A DNA stretch of 64,000 nucleotides from Edaphobacter lichenicola (GCF_014201315.1 NZ_JACHDY010000005.1:124001-188000), one strand, 5' to 3'. Counted from the stretch's first letter, positions 8,682 to 18,493 are shown. Made by a program: numbers and translations. Notes: generated from the sequence alone by a model not told the origin.

Positions 8682-10547
8682 GTGAGAGCTGGGATTTCCA
8701 GGCGCGCGTTATTGCAGGGGGGAGCCGCCGTAGCCGCGGGCGAAGCGCTGCACAGAGTGGGGTTCGCCGCGGTCGGTGCACAGCCGCTTGAAGAGGTGGG
8801 CTACGGTCAGGTGACGCTGACTAGTACGCCGCATCTAGCCCAGATCGAGAACGTACGTACTGTTCTGATGGGGCTTAGTGATGACAGTCTGCTGATGCCG
8901 TTCCGAAAGATGGTGGGACAGGATGCGCCGGGCGAAGATATCGGCGGGTGGTATCAGTACCGGGCGGACTACGACTACAAGAAAGAAGACGCGGGGCTGG
9001 CGCCGAGTGCAACGTTTGGACAGTGGGTCTCGGCCTTGTCGCGAATGCATGCGATCACGGGCGATCCGGCGCTGCGTGAGCGAGTAGTGCATCTGAACCA
9101 TCTTTACTCACAGACGATTGCAACCGAATATTTCGCGAAGAATAGATTTCCGGCCTACTGCTTCGACAAGCTGGTCTGCGGCTTGATGGATGCTCATAGG
9201 CTGGCCGGCGACGAGGACGCTCTCGCGATTCTTGAGCGCACACGCAAGGCCGCACTACCTGAGCTGCCGGGGCACGCAGTGGATCGCGAAGTGACCTGGC
9301 GGACGAGGAAGGATGTTTCCTGGACCTGGGACGAGAGCTATACGCTTCCGGAGAATTTGTATCTCGTATCGGCACAGATGGGAGCCGAGGGAGGCGAATA
9401 TCGTGAGATGGCGAAGCGCTATATGGATGACGCGACCTACTTCGACCCTCTCGCGCGCGGAGAGAACGTGCTCGGCGGCAAGCACGCATACAGCTACGTG
9501 AATGCGTTGTGTTCGGCCATGCAGGCTTATATGGTTGGAGGAAGCGAAAAACATCTGCGCGCCGCGAAGAATGGCTTCGATATGCTTCTTGCTCAGAGCT
9601 TTGCGACTGGCGGGTGGGGACCGGATGAGATGTTGCAGGCGCCGGGTTCGGGCAAGGTCTTTGAGAGTCTCGCGACGAGCCATAACAGCTTCGAGACTCC
9701 CTGTGGATCGTATGCGCACATGAAGCTGACCCGTTATCTGTTGCGATGCACACGCGAAGGACGCTACGGCGACAGTATGGAACGGGTGATGTACAACACC
9801 GTCCTCGGAGCGATGCCGCTACAACAGGATGGGCAGGCATTCTACTATTCGGACTATCACTCACGTCCTTCGTCCGGCGACGTCGCTGGCTCATCGAATA
9901 AACAGGGATCTGGCGGGGAGAGAGTTTATTCGGTCCACCGATGGCCCTGCTGTTCGGGTACACTGCCGCAGGTTGTCGCAGACTACTGGATCAACGGTTA
10001 CTTTCATGAGCCCGGAGCAGTGTGGGTGAATCTCTATCTTCCTTCTACTCTGCGGTGGGCCGAGGGTGAAGCAAAAATAGAGATGGAGCAGGAAGGAACT
10101 TACCCGGAGTCGCCGGAGATTCGCCTGCGGATGAAGACCTCGCAACCGGCCTTGTTTGGGCTGAAGCTGCGAATTCCGGCATGGGCGGATGCAGCCTCAC
10201 TAGAAGTAAATGGAAGCCCTGTTCCGATGACGGTCAGGTCGGGCTTTGCGACGGTTCAACGCAGATGGCGAACGGGTGACACGGTGAAGCTGCAACTGCC
10301 GATGAAGCCACGAATCGAGATACTGGATGAGGTGCATCCGGAGACTGTAGCAGTAATGTTTGGACCGAGAGTATTGTTTGCACTGGCCTCTGAGCTGGTG
10401 ATAACAAGCAAGGCGCATGTGCTCGCAATACAACAGTCCGCGCGTGATGAGTGGACGATCCAAAGTGCCAACGCCCCGGTAAAGATGGTTCCGTTTACTT
10501 CGGTCGGTAGCCGCGCCTATTCGACGTATCTCAATATGCCTGGTTGA
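8682..10547 (+). CDS. Tat-exported GH127-family glycoside hydrolase (beta-L-arabinofuranosidase-like)
   Basis: Glycoside hydrolase of the GH127/DUF1680 group, which removes beta-L-arabinofuranose or related sugars from plant glycans using a zinc-bound cysteine nucleophile. Visible marks are the helical barrel segments 'TWDESYTLPENLYLVSAQMG' and 'SFETPCGSYAHMKLTRYLL' (337-354) and 'HRWPCCSGTLPQVVADYW' (419-436), with C423/C424 matching the zinc/nucleophile cysteine pair. The upstream ligands here read E338-T-P-C341, one residue wider than the E-x-C seen in the characterised enzyme as I recall it. GTG 8682 gives 'SRRALLQGGAAVAAG', a twin-arginine signal. It probably works outside the cell on plant polymer. 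Confidence 0.83.
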   Translation: MRAGISRRALLQGGAAVAAGEALHRVGFAAVGAQPLEEVGYGQVTLTSTPHLAQIENVRTVLMGLSDDSLLMPFRKMVGQDAPGEDIGGWYQYRADYDYKKEDAGLAPSATFGQWVSALSRMHAITGDPALRERVVHLNHLYSQTIATEYFAKNRFPAYCFDKLVCGLMDAHRLAGDEDALAILERTRKAALPELPGHAVDREVTWRTRKDVSWTWDESYTLPENLYLVSAQMGAEGGEYREMAKRYMDDATYFDPLARGENVLGGKHAYSYVNALCSAMQAYMVGGSEKHLRAAKNGFDMLLAQSFATGGWGPDEMLQAPGSGKVFESLATSHNSFETPCGSYAHMKLTRYLLRCTREGRYGDSMERVMYNTVLGAMPLQQDGQAFYYSDYHSRPSSGDVAGSSNKQGSGGERVYSVHRWPCCSGTLPQVVADYWINGYFHEPGAVWVNLYLPSTLRWAEGEAKIEMEQEGTYPESPEIRLRMKTSQPALFGLKLRIPAWADAASLEVNGSPVPMTVRSGFATVQRRWRTGDTVKLQLPMKPRIEILDEVHPETVAVMFGPRVLFALASELVITSKAHVLAIQQSARDEWTIQSANAPVKMVPFTSVGSRAYSTYLNMPG

Positions 10548-10625
10548 CCCGGCGGTAAAGTAAAAACTCAAATACGGCAGCCGAAAATTAACAGCGGAAA
10601 GGGCGTTGGCTGCATCTTAATCCGC

Positions 10626-11660
10626 ATGGAATATAGACAGCTTGGTAAATCGGGTTTGAAGGTGCCGGAGCTCTGCTTCGGTGCGGGTACGTTTGGCACT
10701 GCCAACGAGTTTTTCAAAGCTTGGTCTGAGACGACGCAGGAGGAAGCCAATCGGATCGTTGACATCTGTATGGATGCGGGGATGAACCTGTTCGATACGG
10801 CAGATGTATACTCCGATGGCGAGAGCGAGAAGGCACTGGGCAAGGCGTTGGCCAAGCACAATCGCGACGATGTGATGATCTCGACCAAGGCGACCTTTCG
10901 GCTTGGCAAGGGGCCGAACGATGTAGGCTCGTCGCGCTACCATCTGATTCAGTCAGCGGAGCGCTCGCTGAAGCGGCTCGGCACTGACTACATCGACATC
11001 TATCATCTGCACGCGTTCGATGCGACCTCGCCGGTGGAGGAGACGCTGCGTGCGCTCGATGACTTGGTGGGCCAAGGCAAGGTTCGCTACATCGCCTGCT
11101 CCAATTTTTCGGGATGGCATCTGATGAAGTCCTTGAGCGTAAGCGAGCGCTATGGCTGGTCGCGTTATGTTGGCCATCAGGTGTACTACTCGCTGGTTGG
11201 ACGCGACTACGAGTGGGAGCTGATGCCACTAGCCGCCGATCAGGGTGTGGGCGCGCTGGTATGGTCTCCGCTGGGTTGGGGACGGTTGACCGGCAGGATC
11301 CGCCGCGAGACCGGCATCCCAAAGGACAGTCGTCTGAACTCAAACATCGTGAACGATGCGGGGCCGCAGGTTCCTGAGGAGTATCTCTACACGGTGGTCG
11401 ATGCCATCGACGAGATCGCAAAGGAGACCGGCAAGACCGTGCCGCAGATCGCGCTGAACTGGCTGCTGCGCAGGCCTACGGTTTCAACTTTGATCGTCGG
11501 AGCAAGAAACGAGGAGCAGTTAAAGCAGAACCTCGGAGCCATCGGCTGGGAGCTCACCAAAGAGCAGGTGGCCAAGCTCGATAAGGCGAGCGAGTTGCCA
11601 AAGACTTATCCGTACTGGCACCAGGTTCAGTTCCATGAGCGGAACCCGTTCCCGGTTTAG
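10626..11660 (+). CDS. Aldo/keto reductase
   Basis: NADP(H)-dependent carbonyl/alcohol oxidoreductase with a TIM barrel. The catalytic tetrad is complete: D57 and Y62 in 'FDTADVYSDGESEKALG', K88 in 'VMISTKATF' and H129 in 'YHLHAFD'. The C-terminal phosphate-binding part reads 'PTVSTLIVGARNEEQLKQNL'. The 344-residue length and the 'GKSGLKVPELCFGAGTFG' opening match the group related to yeast Aad and E. coli YajO/Tas. Substrate unknown; its position after GH127 suggests, but does not show, a sugar-derived carbonyl. The start is ATG 10626; no strong ribosome-binding site is seen. Confidence 0.92.
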   Translation: MEYRQLGKSGLKVPELCFGAGTFGTANEFFKAWSETTQEEANRIVDICMDAGMNLFDTADVYSDGESEKALGKALAKHNRDDVMISTKATFRLGKGPNDVGSSRYHLIQSAERSLKRLGTDYIDIYHLHAFDATSPVEETLRALDDLVGQGKVRYIACSNFSGWHLMKSLSVSERYGWSRYVGHQVYYSLVGRDYEWELMPLAADQGVGALVWSPLGWGRLTGRIRRETGIPKDSRLNSNIVNDAGPQVPEEYLYTVVDAIDEIAKETGKTVPQIALNWLLRRPTVSTLIVGARNEEQLKQNLGAIGWELTKEQVAKLDKASELPKTYPYWHQVQFHERNPFPV

Positions 11661-11699
11661 ACACGTCAATACTTCGCTCCACCAGTGAGATCGTTCCAA

Positions 11700-11736
11700 T
11701 AAAAAGAGAGAGCCTCTGGCGCGTTGCCGGAGGCTC
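11700..11736 (-). terminator. Intrinsic terminator of the porin gene
   Basis: Stem GAGCCTCTGG (11710-11719) pairs with CCGGAGGCTC (11727-11736) around a 7-nt loop, with one G-T wobble. Read on the minus strand the hairpin is followed by TCTCTTTTTA, a proper T-tract. It lies 31 bp after the porin stop and may also shield against read-through from the convergent reductase gene. Confidence 0.8.
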
Positions 11737-11766
11737 CCTTGAACTGCATTGCGGTTGTATCTGCGA

Positions 11767-13374
11767 TTAGAACTTCATCAGAAACGCAAAGGTAACGCGG
11801 TTCTCGCTGTTGCGAAGATCCGGGCTCCAACCTGAGACGAGAGAACCCGCCGCGCCGGTGTTGCCTCCGGGCGGAGTGACGCCACCGGGTCCGGCGAAGT
11901 AGGGGACGTTCGCCGCACGGTGGTTGTACTCCAGCCGATAGGTGAAGTACTGGCTCGGCATGTAGTCGGCTGTCACGGAGGCGTCCCACGCTTTGAACGG
12001 ATCACCCGGGTTCTCGGTGAAGTAGGGTGTTCCTGAAGCCGCAGTAGCTCCATTGATCGGCGGGAGAAGGACGAGGTAGCGGCCAGGGTTGTTGATGCGT
12101 CCTCCGCCAAGGGTCAGGCCAAAAATGTCATGGTCAAACCAGAGGCGATTGTAGGCCATGAAGCCGAGAAAGCTCTGTTTTGGCCCAGTCTTCCCGTTGC
12201 CAAAGCAGCTTACGCCGCCTCCGCTCTCGCAGCCTGCATCGCCGGTCAAAGTTGCGGCGGCCTTACTGACGAAGGAGTTGGGCCGCTCGTAGTACTTGTA
12301 CTGAACACTATCGTCGGTGTGGTAGCGGGTACGTGACCCTACGCCCAGCGCATCCTCTCCATAGCCGTACTGATTTCCGACGATCGACCAATTTCCGTTT
12401 GGCCGATAAAGGATCGATCCGCCCAGCCCGGGCCGATTGTTGAACCGGCCGTAGGACTGCCAGCCGTTGATGAACCAGGGTTCGATCTTCAGCTTGGCAG
12501 TGGGAAACCATTGCACGCGCACACCATTGAAGAACCAGGGCGTGTTGGACGACACGTAGGACGGCTGATAGGCCCAGTTATCGAACTGGTAAAACGAGAA
12601 CAGGCCGATGTAGGAGAGGAAGATGCCCGCATCTACGTTCAGGCCGTGTTGCACGTTGAAGTGATAGCCGGCGTTGGCCTCACCTACATAACGATAGGCG
12701 TTGGCAAGGTCCCACTGACCGCGCGAGGGGCTGGCATCATTGCGCGGCGTGGCCGTGGCGTAAAGACCGATCTGGCTCAAAACGCGGGCGCGCACGTTGT
12801 TATAGTGGAAGTCGCCGCCGATGCCAAGGTCCGTCAGAGCAACCTCGCTGGAACGAAACACTTCGCTCGACCCGACGATCGTGTCGTCCTGCGGATGGCG
12901 GAAGTCGTAGGTGTAACTCACGTCCGAACGTATATCCGGCGTAAAGAACTTGGTGGCATACGGCGTGTCCTTGGTCCGTGGGTTGCCGGTGAGCCAGGTG
13001 AAGTCGGCAAAGGCGAACGGCTCTGAGTGCGGGCTGGCTGGGTCGGTGACCTCCGGCTCCGTTTCACTCAGATCGGCCGCGGCAACTGAGGCCTTCGCCG
13101 TCGTGGTGTGATGGGTCTCCGGAGCGGAGGAGCTAGCCTGTTTGAGCTCCATCAATTGCTTCTGGATCTCCTCGAGCTTGTCCTGCAGTTGCTGAATCTT
13201 TTGATCCTGAGCTGTCTGATGCTCCGGTGTGGCCTGAGTATTTTCTACGGCCGTCTGCAGATTCGGCTCTGTCGTCTGAGCCCGGAGATCGCTTGTACAA
13301 AGAGCCATCCCCGCTGCAAAGGTGAATGCAGCGAGACCGAATCGCTGGCCGCATGACGTTATCCTGTTTTTCAC
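11767..13374 (-). CDS. Outer-membrane beta-barrel porin, OmpL-like (bbp2 type)
   Basis: Putative outer-membrane channel of the OmpL-like beta-barrel porin-2 group common in Acidobacteria. A signal peptide ends near 'DLRAQ'; next comes a coiled coil ('QKIQQLQDKLEEIQKQLMELKQ'), a linker, then a long series of alternating aromatic strands such as 'FFTPDIRSDVSYTYDF', 'YHFNVQHGLNVDAGIFLSYI' and 'QYFTYRLEYNHRAANVPYF', ending in a C-terminal Phe ('FAFLMKF') as expected for barrel assembly. The frame stays open to 13533, but GTG 13374 is chosen: GGAG lies about 7 nt upstream and it places the signal peptide at the N-terminus. The transported solute is unknown. Confidence 0.85.
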   Translation of the reverse strand: MKNRITSCGQRFGLAAFTFAAGMALCTSDLRAQTTEPNLQTAVENTQATPEHQTAQDQKIQQLQDKLEEIQKQLMELKQASSSAPETHHTTTAKASVAAADLSETEPEVTDPASPHSEPFAFADFTWLTGNPRTKDTPYATKFFTPDIRSDVSYTYDFRHPQDDTIVGSSEVFRSSEVALTDLGIGGDFHYNNVRARVLSQIGLYATATPRNDASPSRGQWDLANAYRYVGEANAGYHFNVQHGLNVDAGIFLSYIGLFSFYQFDNWAYQPSYVSSNTPWFFNGVRVQWFPTAKLKIEPWFINGWQSYGRFNNRPGLGGSILYRPNGNWSIVGNQYGYGEDALGVGSRTRYHTDDSVQYKYYERPNSFVSKAAATLTGDAGCESGGGVSCFGNGKTGPKQSFLGFMAYNRLWFDHDIFGLTLGGGRINNPGRYLVLLPPINGATAASGTPYFTENPGDPFKAWDASVTADYMPSQYFTYRLEYNHRAANVPYFAGPGGVTPPGGNTGAAGSLVSGWSPDLRNSENRVTFAFLMKF

Positions 13375-13869
13375 TGACGCTCTCCATTCCTTACAGCCGC
13401 TGTGGCTGGTAGAAAGGAGCTGCCAGGCCGCAGGACGCTGATATTCAGAGCCTAACGAGACGGCTATAACGAGTTCGTCAAGAAGGCATAATGAATTCGT
13501 AAAGGACTGCTCGCCTACGGAGTTGCAATCCAATCAGGCCGCATCAGTCTGATACACGACCTATTGGTGCAATACTGCGATTCCTGATAACGCAAAGATG
13601 GTGCGCTTCGCCGAGAGGAATGTCAATGTGGAGCGTCTGCTTCGGATGAGAGAGGCTGTCGGCGTTGGCTTCGAGGGGGAAATGAACGCGGTCTTGGGAG
13701 GTGGGTTTGCGGGGGCGGTTCCCTCGAAGGTGCGATTTCGTGCATACAATCTTGCGATCAGCCTTTACCGGGGCTGCTAGCCGCGGCTCTCGACGGAGAG
13801 CGAGCCGCCGGTTCTGAGGGCGTAGAGTTATCCCGGGCTAGGAATCGGCAATTTGTAACTTGCACAGGT
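13375..13869. other. Intergenic region without a supportable gene (495 bp)
   Basis: Lies between the start of the porin gene and the end of the MFS gene. Short open frames occur on both strands (13561-13749 minus, 13598-13780 plus), but they overlap each other, have no ribosome-binding site and resemble nothing I recognise. It should contain the porin promoter. A GC-rich dyad built on GCTCTC/GAGAGC is visible around 13786-13802. Nothing else stands out. Confidence 0.5.
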
Positions 13870-15540
13870 CTAATGGCCGGCGGATGGGCTCGCGTGTTTA
13901 GGCGGCCGCGGGATGAAAAAGAGCAGAGGCAGCATGCAGGCGCAGAAGACTGCCATGTACTGGATGATGTCGAGATAGGCGAGCATCCCTGCCTGACGGT
14001 GCAGCTCGTTGTAGAGATAAGCCTGGGCGGTGTGGGAGCCGGTGCCTGTCATGGGGTTGCCACTGGTATGGCCGCCGAACATTCCTTTCAGCTTTGCCAC
14101 ACGGTCCATGAAGGAAGCATTGCCCGTCGTAAGATTGCGGACCATGTTCGTCTCATGGTTTGCCGTGCGGCGTATCAGCATGGTGGCGACGAACGCCGTT
14201 CCCACAGAGCCGCCGATATTTCGCGCCAGATTCGTCAGGCCGGACACATCATTGTTCTCCGACTGCTTCACGCCGATATAAGCGATCGTGTTGATCGGAA
14301 TGAACAGGAAGGCGAGTCCCGATGCCTGGAAACAACGCACGAAGACCAGATAGCCATAGCTGACTCCAAGGTTCAGCGTATGCATCGTGATGAGTGACAG
14401 CGTCAGCATAACGAAGCCATAGCCAATCAATTTGCGCGGATCGACCTTGCCCACCAGAACGCCGACGATCGGCATCATGCACATCATCATCAGGCCGGCG
14501 GGCGATAGGACAAGCCCGGCCAGTTCGGCGGTGTAGCCTAGCAGTGTCTGGACGAACTGCGGGATCAGGATCGTCGTTCCATAGAGTGAGAAGCCCAGCA
14601 CGAACATCAGCAGAAAACTGATGGCGAAGTTGCGGCGTTTGAAGAGCGTGAGATTGAGGATCGGGCGATGGCCTTCGCGCAGTTGTTTGAGCTCCCACCA
14701 GATCATCGCGATGAACGCAATGACCATGGTCACCGCGAAGAAGGTGATGAGGTGAGAGGAGAACCAGTCATCCTCCTGGCCCTTGTCGAGAATGAACTCG
14801 AGCGAGCCGAAGGTGAGACCCAGCAGGCCGAAGCCAAGAAAGTCGAGCTTGATGCCGCCCTTCTGCGAGAGCTCGACCTGCTTCTTCACATAAGGCGGAT
14901 CTTCGACGATGCGCGAGGTAAGGAACAGCGAGATCAGGCAGATGGGGACGTTGAGAAAGAAGATCCAGCGCCAGTCGAAGTTGTCCGTGATGTAGCCGCC
15001 CAGTGTGGGCCCGATCGCAGGCGCGCAGACGACAGCGAGGCCATACATCGCAAAGGCCTGCCCGCGCTTCTCGGGAGGAAAGGTGTCGGCAAGAATCGCC
15101 TGTTCCGACGGCGCGAGACCGCCGCCGCCAACGCCCTGAAGGATGCGACAGAAGATCAGAATTGGAAGCGAAGGAGCAAAGCCGCAGAGAGCCGAGCTGA
15201 TGCCGAACAGCGCGACGCAGATCATGTAGAACTTCTTGCGCCCGATGAACGTCGTCATATAAGCGCCGGCGGGCAGGATGATGGCGTTCGCGACCAGATA
15301 CGCGGTCAATACCCACGTGGCCTCGTCCTGCGTAGCGCCCAGACCGCCGGCGATGTGCGGCAGCGCGACGTTGGCGATCGATGAGTCAAGCACCTCCATG
15401 AACGTCGCCAGGGTCACCGTCATGGCAATGATCCACGGGTTGATCCGCGGACGCCAGAGGCGTTCGACAGCTGGGTGGTGCTCGGGACTACTCGCTTCAG
15501 AGAGCTGGGCCTCGGGGAGGTCGACTACTGTAGCTGCCAT
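13870..15540 (-). CDS. DHA2-family MFS multidrug transporter (EmrB/QacA type)
   Basis: Proton-driven drug exporter in the inner membrane, with 14 predicted helices. Diagnostic motifs: 'TLATFMEVLDSSIANVALPHIAGGL' near residue 42 (DHA2 motif D1), 'GRKKFYMICVALF' after helix 2 (MFS motif A), and 'RILQGVGGGGLAPSEQAIL' with 'GPTLGGYITDNFDWRWIFFLNVP' (motifs B and C, antiporter type). The 556-residue length is normal. No membrane-fusion partner (EmrA) or TolC homologue is next to it, so it may act alone or with distant partners. Substrate unknown. A truncated palindromic repeat lies 85 bp upstream of the start. Confidence 0.93.
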   Translation of the reverse strand: MAATVVDLPEAQLSEASSPEHHPAVERLWRPRINPWIIAMTVTLATFMEVLDSSIANVALPHIAGGLGATQDEATWVLTAYLVANAIILPAGAYMTTFIGRKKFYMICVALFGISSALCGFAPSLPILIFCRILQGVGGGGLAPSEQAILADTFPPEKRGQAFAMYGLAVVCAPAIGPTLGGYITDNFDWRWIFFLNVPICLISLFLTSRIVEDPPYVKKQVELSQKGGIKLDFLGFGLLGLTFGSLEFILDKGQEDDWFSSHLITFFAVTMVIAFIAMIWWELKQLREGHRPILNLTLFKRRNFAISFLLMFVLGFSLYGTTILIPQFVQTLLGYTAELAGLVLSPAGLMMMCMMPIVGVLVGKVDPRKLIGYGFVMLTLSLITMHTLNLGVSYGYLVFVRCFQASGLAFLFIPINTIAYIGVKQSENNDVSGLTNLARNIGGSVGTAFVATMLIRRTANHETNMVRNLTTGNASFMDRVAKLKGMFGGHTSGNPMTGTGSHTAQAYLYNELHRQAGMLAYLDIIQYMAVFCACMLPLLFFIPRPPKHASPSAGH

Positions 15541-15624
15541 GTGTGGAGATTAGATTGTATCGACCAGGCCGGGATTCAGAGAGTTTCGGACAAAATGCTG
15601 AGCGGGAGCCGTTTTAAAGCTGTG

Positions 15625-15709
15625 TCCTGCCGGACGGGCCTCCTACGCGGAGGGCGGTCACTTCGTGACTTGTATACCGCTTCACTTGGCGCTCCCGTTG
15701 GTCGCGAGG
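15625..15709. repeat. Palindromic repeat, copy B (truncated)
   Basis: Only the left half of the repeat is present: TCCTGCCGGACGGGCC, then the GGTCACTTCGTGAC arm, GTATAC, and the start of the inner stem (CTCCCGTTGGTCG). The right-hand arms are missing, so it can no longer form the long hairpin. It lies between codirectional leftward genes, 95 bp beyond the stop of the zinc-ribbon gene and 85 bp upstream of the MFS start. The right boundary is approximate. Confidence 0.88.
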
Positions 15710-15804
15710 CAAATGGGGTGCACTGCCACGGACAAGACTGACCGCACAAACGCCCGCTTGAAAATATCTCGCGCTGACCGCTGCCGGTATTATGCTTGCT
15801 GGTT

Positions 15805-16584
15805 TTAGAGCGATCGAATAATTGACGCCGCTATGCTCTCTACTGGAACCGTCTTGCGCTGCGGAGCGTCCCGCGCCGGATCGTAGTAGAGCAGGCGCCC
15901 ACAGCTCTCGCAGGTCATCATGGTCTCGTCGTTGCCTCGGTCGCGAAGGTCATTCCAGCGCTGCGGCCGAACCATCATCTGACAGGCCATACACTTCTGA
16001 TTGAGTGCCTCGGCTACGGCCGTTCCCTTCGCCTTTGCGATGCGGTCGTAGGTGGAGAGCGCGGCCTCGCCGATCTCAGCACGCACGGCGATGCGCTTCT
16101 CCTCAACCGCAGCCAGCAGTGTCTTATCCGCGGCGATGGTGTCGGTCGCTCGGACTCGCTCGCCCTCCAACGTGGTGGTCGCGTCGGTGACGGCATCGTC
16201 CGCGAGTTTTTTCTGCGACTCCAACCCCTCGCTGCGCTCCATGCTCTCGATCTCGGCGTCTTCGAGCTTGCTGATCTCTGCCTGCGCAAAGGCAATCTCG
16301 TGCTCGAACGCGGTCACCTGCACGGTCGTCGTGGCGAGGTCCATGTGTTTGCGCGTGCGGTCGATCTTGGCCCTCTGATCCTTCACGTCGGACTCCTGCC
16401 GTCGCCGCAGCGCCTCCTCTTTGGCGATCAGGTCGACGATGACTGCGCGCTGACCCTGGAACGCCTTCGCCTTGGCTTCCAGCGCCGCCACGTGTTTCGG
16501 CAAAGCCACCATCTCATCGCGAAGCCGTTTGGCCTCGACGTCGTGCGCCTGCAATACGATCAGCTTTTCAAGATCCGGATGCAT
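15805..16584 (-). CDS. Coiled-coil protein with C-terminal C4 zinc ribbon
   Basis: Conserved bacterial protein of the 'C4-type zinc ribbon / CT398-like' group. Residues 5-170 are a long charged coiled coil (many Ala, Glu, Lys and Gln heptads); the C-terminus carries a zinc ribbon with C198, C201, C225 and C228 ('CMAC' and 'CESCGR'). Homologues have been linked to flagellar/secretion machinery and to nucleic-acid-related roles, but the function is not settled. ATG 16584 (MHPDLEKL) is preferred to 16629 because it matches the family N-terminus and has GAGAG upstream. It is transcribed away from the M1 peptidase gene end, 101 bp apart. Confidence 0.83.
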   Translation of the reverse strand: MHPDLEKLIVLQAHDVEAKRLRDEMVALPKHVAALEAKAKAFQGQRAVIVDLIAKEEALRRRQESDVKDQRAKIDRTRKHMDLATTTVQVTAFEHEIAFAQAEISKLEDAEIESMERSEGLESQKKLADDAVTDATTTLEGERVRATDTIAADKTLLAAVEEKRIAVRAEIGEAALSTYDRIAKAKGTAVAEALNQKCMACQMMVRPQRWNDLRDRGNDETMMTCESCGRLLYYDPARDAPQRKTVPVESIAASIIRSL

Positions 16585-16685
16585 TTGACGTCTCTCTTTC
16601 CACTCACTTCGATCGCTGAAAAAACTCAACTACAGCGGAAAACTCGAAGTCTAGCACTGCTCTCGCTAGTTGTTAAGTATGCGCC

Positions 16686-18377
16686 CTACTGCTTGTAGAC
16701 GTTGATGTAATACAAATCGGTCGCCACGTCGAACTGATCTTTGGTGAGCGGCGTCTTCATGGTCTGCCACTCGGTGGTGGGATGGATCATCTCCCAGTGT
16801 TCCTTCAAGCCTACGCGCACCGGCATGGCGAAGTCTTTTTCGTCGGCCTGCCAGCGGTATTGGACCGTGCCTGCGGGCTCGTCAAACTTCAGCTCCAGCG
16901 TGGGGATCGCGGTGTGGCGCAGATACTGATCGAAGACCGGCGTCAGGTTCATGCCGGTCTGCTGGTTGAAGTATTGCTCGACATCTTCGATCATGATGTT
17001 CTGATATTGGAAGTGCTGATAGAAGTCGTGGATCAGTGCGAACCAGCGGGCGTCGTCATCCACAATGCTGCGCAAGGTGTTGATAAAGAGCGCGCCCTTG
17101 AAGTACTGGTCCTGCGGGGGCTCGGCGTTGGTGCCACGTGCGGTGATGATCGGCCGGTCGTTCTTCACCTTTTTCTTCAGCGCGTTGACGTACTTCACCT
17201 CGTCCTCGTGGCCGTAGTTGTACTCGACGTAGAGACACTCGAGGTAAGTGGTCCAGCCCTCGTGGATCCACATATCGGACTTGTCGGCCGCTGTGATGGC
17301 GTTGCCGAACCACTCATGGCCGCTCTCGTGAATGATGATGAAGTCGAAGCGCGGGCTGATGCCGACGCCTGTCCAGTCGCGGTCCAGATAGCCGTTGTGA
17401 AAGTGGTTGCCGTAGGCGACGGCGCTCTGGTGCTCCATGCCCGCGTACGGAACCTCTATGAGTTTGTACCCGTCCTTCTTGAACGGGTACTCGCCGAAGT
17501 AGTGGTAGTACGTCTTCATCATGCCAGGCACCTGCGCGAACTGGCGCTTCGCTCCTTCGAGATCCTCGGGCAGAACGTAGTAGTCGAGGGGGAGGTCGCC
17601 GAACTTGTCGTCGAAGTGGACGTAGTTGCCGATGTTCAGCGCCACGTCGTAGTTGTTGATGGGGTAGTGCACCTTCCAGTCCCAGCGCGTGTAGCCGTCG
17701 CCGAGATCCTTCTTCCCCATAAACTTTCCATTCGAAACATCCATCAGGCCGTTCGGAACGGCGACGTTGATCTCCATTCCTTCCTGCGGCTCGTCGCGCC
17801 ACTGATCTTTGTTGGGCCACCAGACGCTCGCGCCGGTCTCTTCGCAGGCGGTGTTGATCCAGGGATGCCCGACGGTGTCCTGCTTGAAGGTGAAGCAGCC
17901 GAAACGGCCTGTCTCCACAGGGCTTCCCGAGTAGCGGACGTCGATCGAGTAGGTGTGGCTGTTGCGCAGCGTCCTGGGGAAGTCGACGAAGAAGGTCCCG
18001 CCGTCTCGCTCATACTTCAACGTGGTCTTGCCCATGGATATCTTGTCGATCTGCAACGTAGCAAAGAGTTCAAGCTGGATGCGCGTGCCATCGGCAACCA
18101 TCTTGAAGCGGATGGTGTTCGTGCCGCTGATGAACTTTTTTTCAGGATCGACGCGCAGGTCGAGTCGATAGAAGAGGAGATCGTTGTTGGCGCGATAAGG
18201 CCCGTAGGCTCCGCGCAGAAGGTCGGCGTGGGTGGGTTCTTTGTGCGTTGGTTCGTTGATCGCAGGCGTCGTCGTTGCGTTGGCAGCAGGCTGTGACGTC
18301 TGGGCGAAGAGCGGCGAGAGACTTGAGGACACCAGGAAAAGCCTGAGGAGCCGGTTGCGGAGGACGATCGTGAGCAT
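16686..18377 (-). CDS. Exported M1-family zinc aminopeptidase
   Basis: Metallopeptidase that removes N-terminal residues from peptides. The zinc site is complete: H350-E351-S-G-H354 in 'IIHESGHEWFGNAI' and E373 in 'MWIHEGWTTYLEC', with the normal M1 spacing. The exopeptidase motif appears as 'YAGMEHQSAVAYG' (311-323), where a canonical aminopeptidase has GAMEN, so substrate preference may differ. The N-terminal beta domain (about 60-250) is present. ATG 18377 yields a signal peptide ending 'SPLFAQT'; the longer frame to 18473 adds non-homologous residues. Probably periplasmic or secreted peptide scavenging. Confidence 0.93.
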   Translation of the reverse strand: MLTIVLRNRLLRLFLVSSSLSPLFAQTSQPAANATTTPAINEPTHKEPTHADLLRGAYGPYRANNDLLFYRLDLRVDPEKKFISGTNTIRFKMVADGTRIQLELFATLQIDKISMGKTTLKYERDGGTFFVDFPRTLRNSHTYSIDVRYSGSPVETGRFGCFTFKQDTVGHPWINTACEETGASVWWPNKDQWRDEPQEGMEINVAVPNGLMDVSNGKFMGKKDLGDGYTRWDWKVHYPINNYDVALNIGNYVHFDDKFGDLPLDYYVLPEDLEGAKRQFAQVPGMMKTYYHYFGEYPFKKDGYKLIEVPYAGMEHQSAVAYGNHFHNGYLDRDWTGVGISPRFDFIIIHESGHEWFGNAITAADKSDMWIHEGWTTYLECLYVEYNYGHEDEVKYVNALKKKVKNDRPIITARGTNAEPPQDQYFKGALFINTLRSIVDDDARWFALIHDFYQHFQYQNIMIEDVEQYFNQQTGMNLTPVFDQYLRHTAIPTLELKFDEPAGTVQYRWQADEKDFAMPVRVGLKEHWEMIHPTTEWQTMKTPLTKDQFDVATDLYYINVYKQ

Positions 18378-18493
18378 TGACTTTAGCCTATCGCGATTTC
18401 CGCGCGCGCGAAGCAACCAAAGAACGGGACACGAAGGGCACGCGTCCGCTTTTTTGGACACCTGCGCGGACACCTGCTAAAACAAAGACTGGA

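Noticed and set aside
13561..13780. Two overlapping small frames upstream of the porin gene
   Set aside because: They overlap on opposite strands, lack ribosome-binding sites and recognisable sequence.
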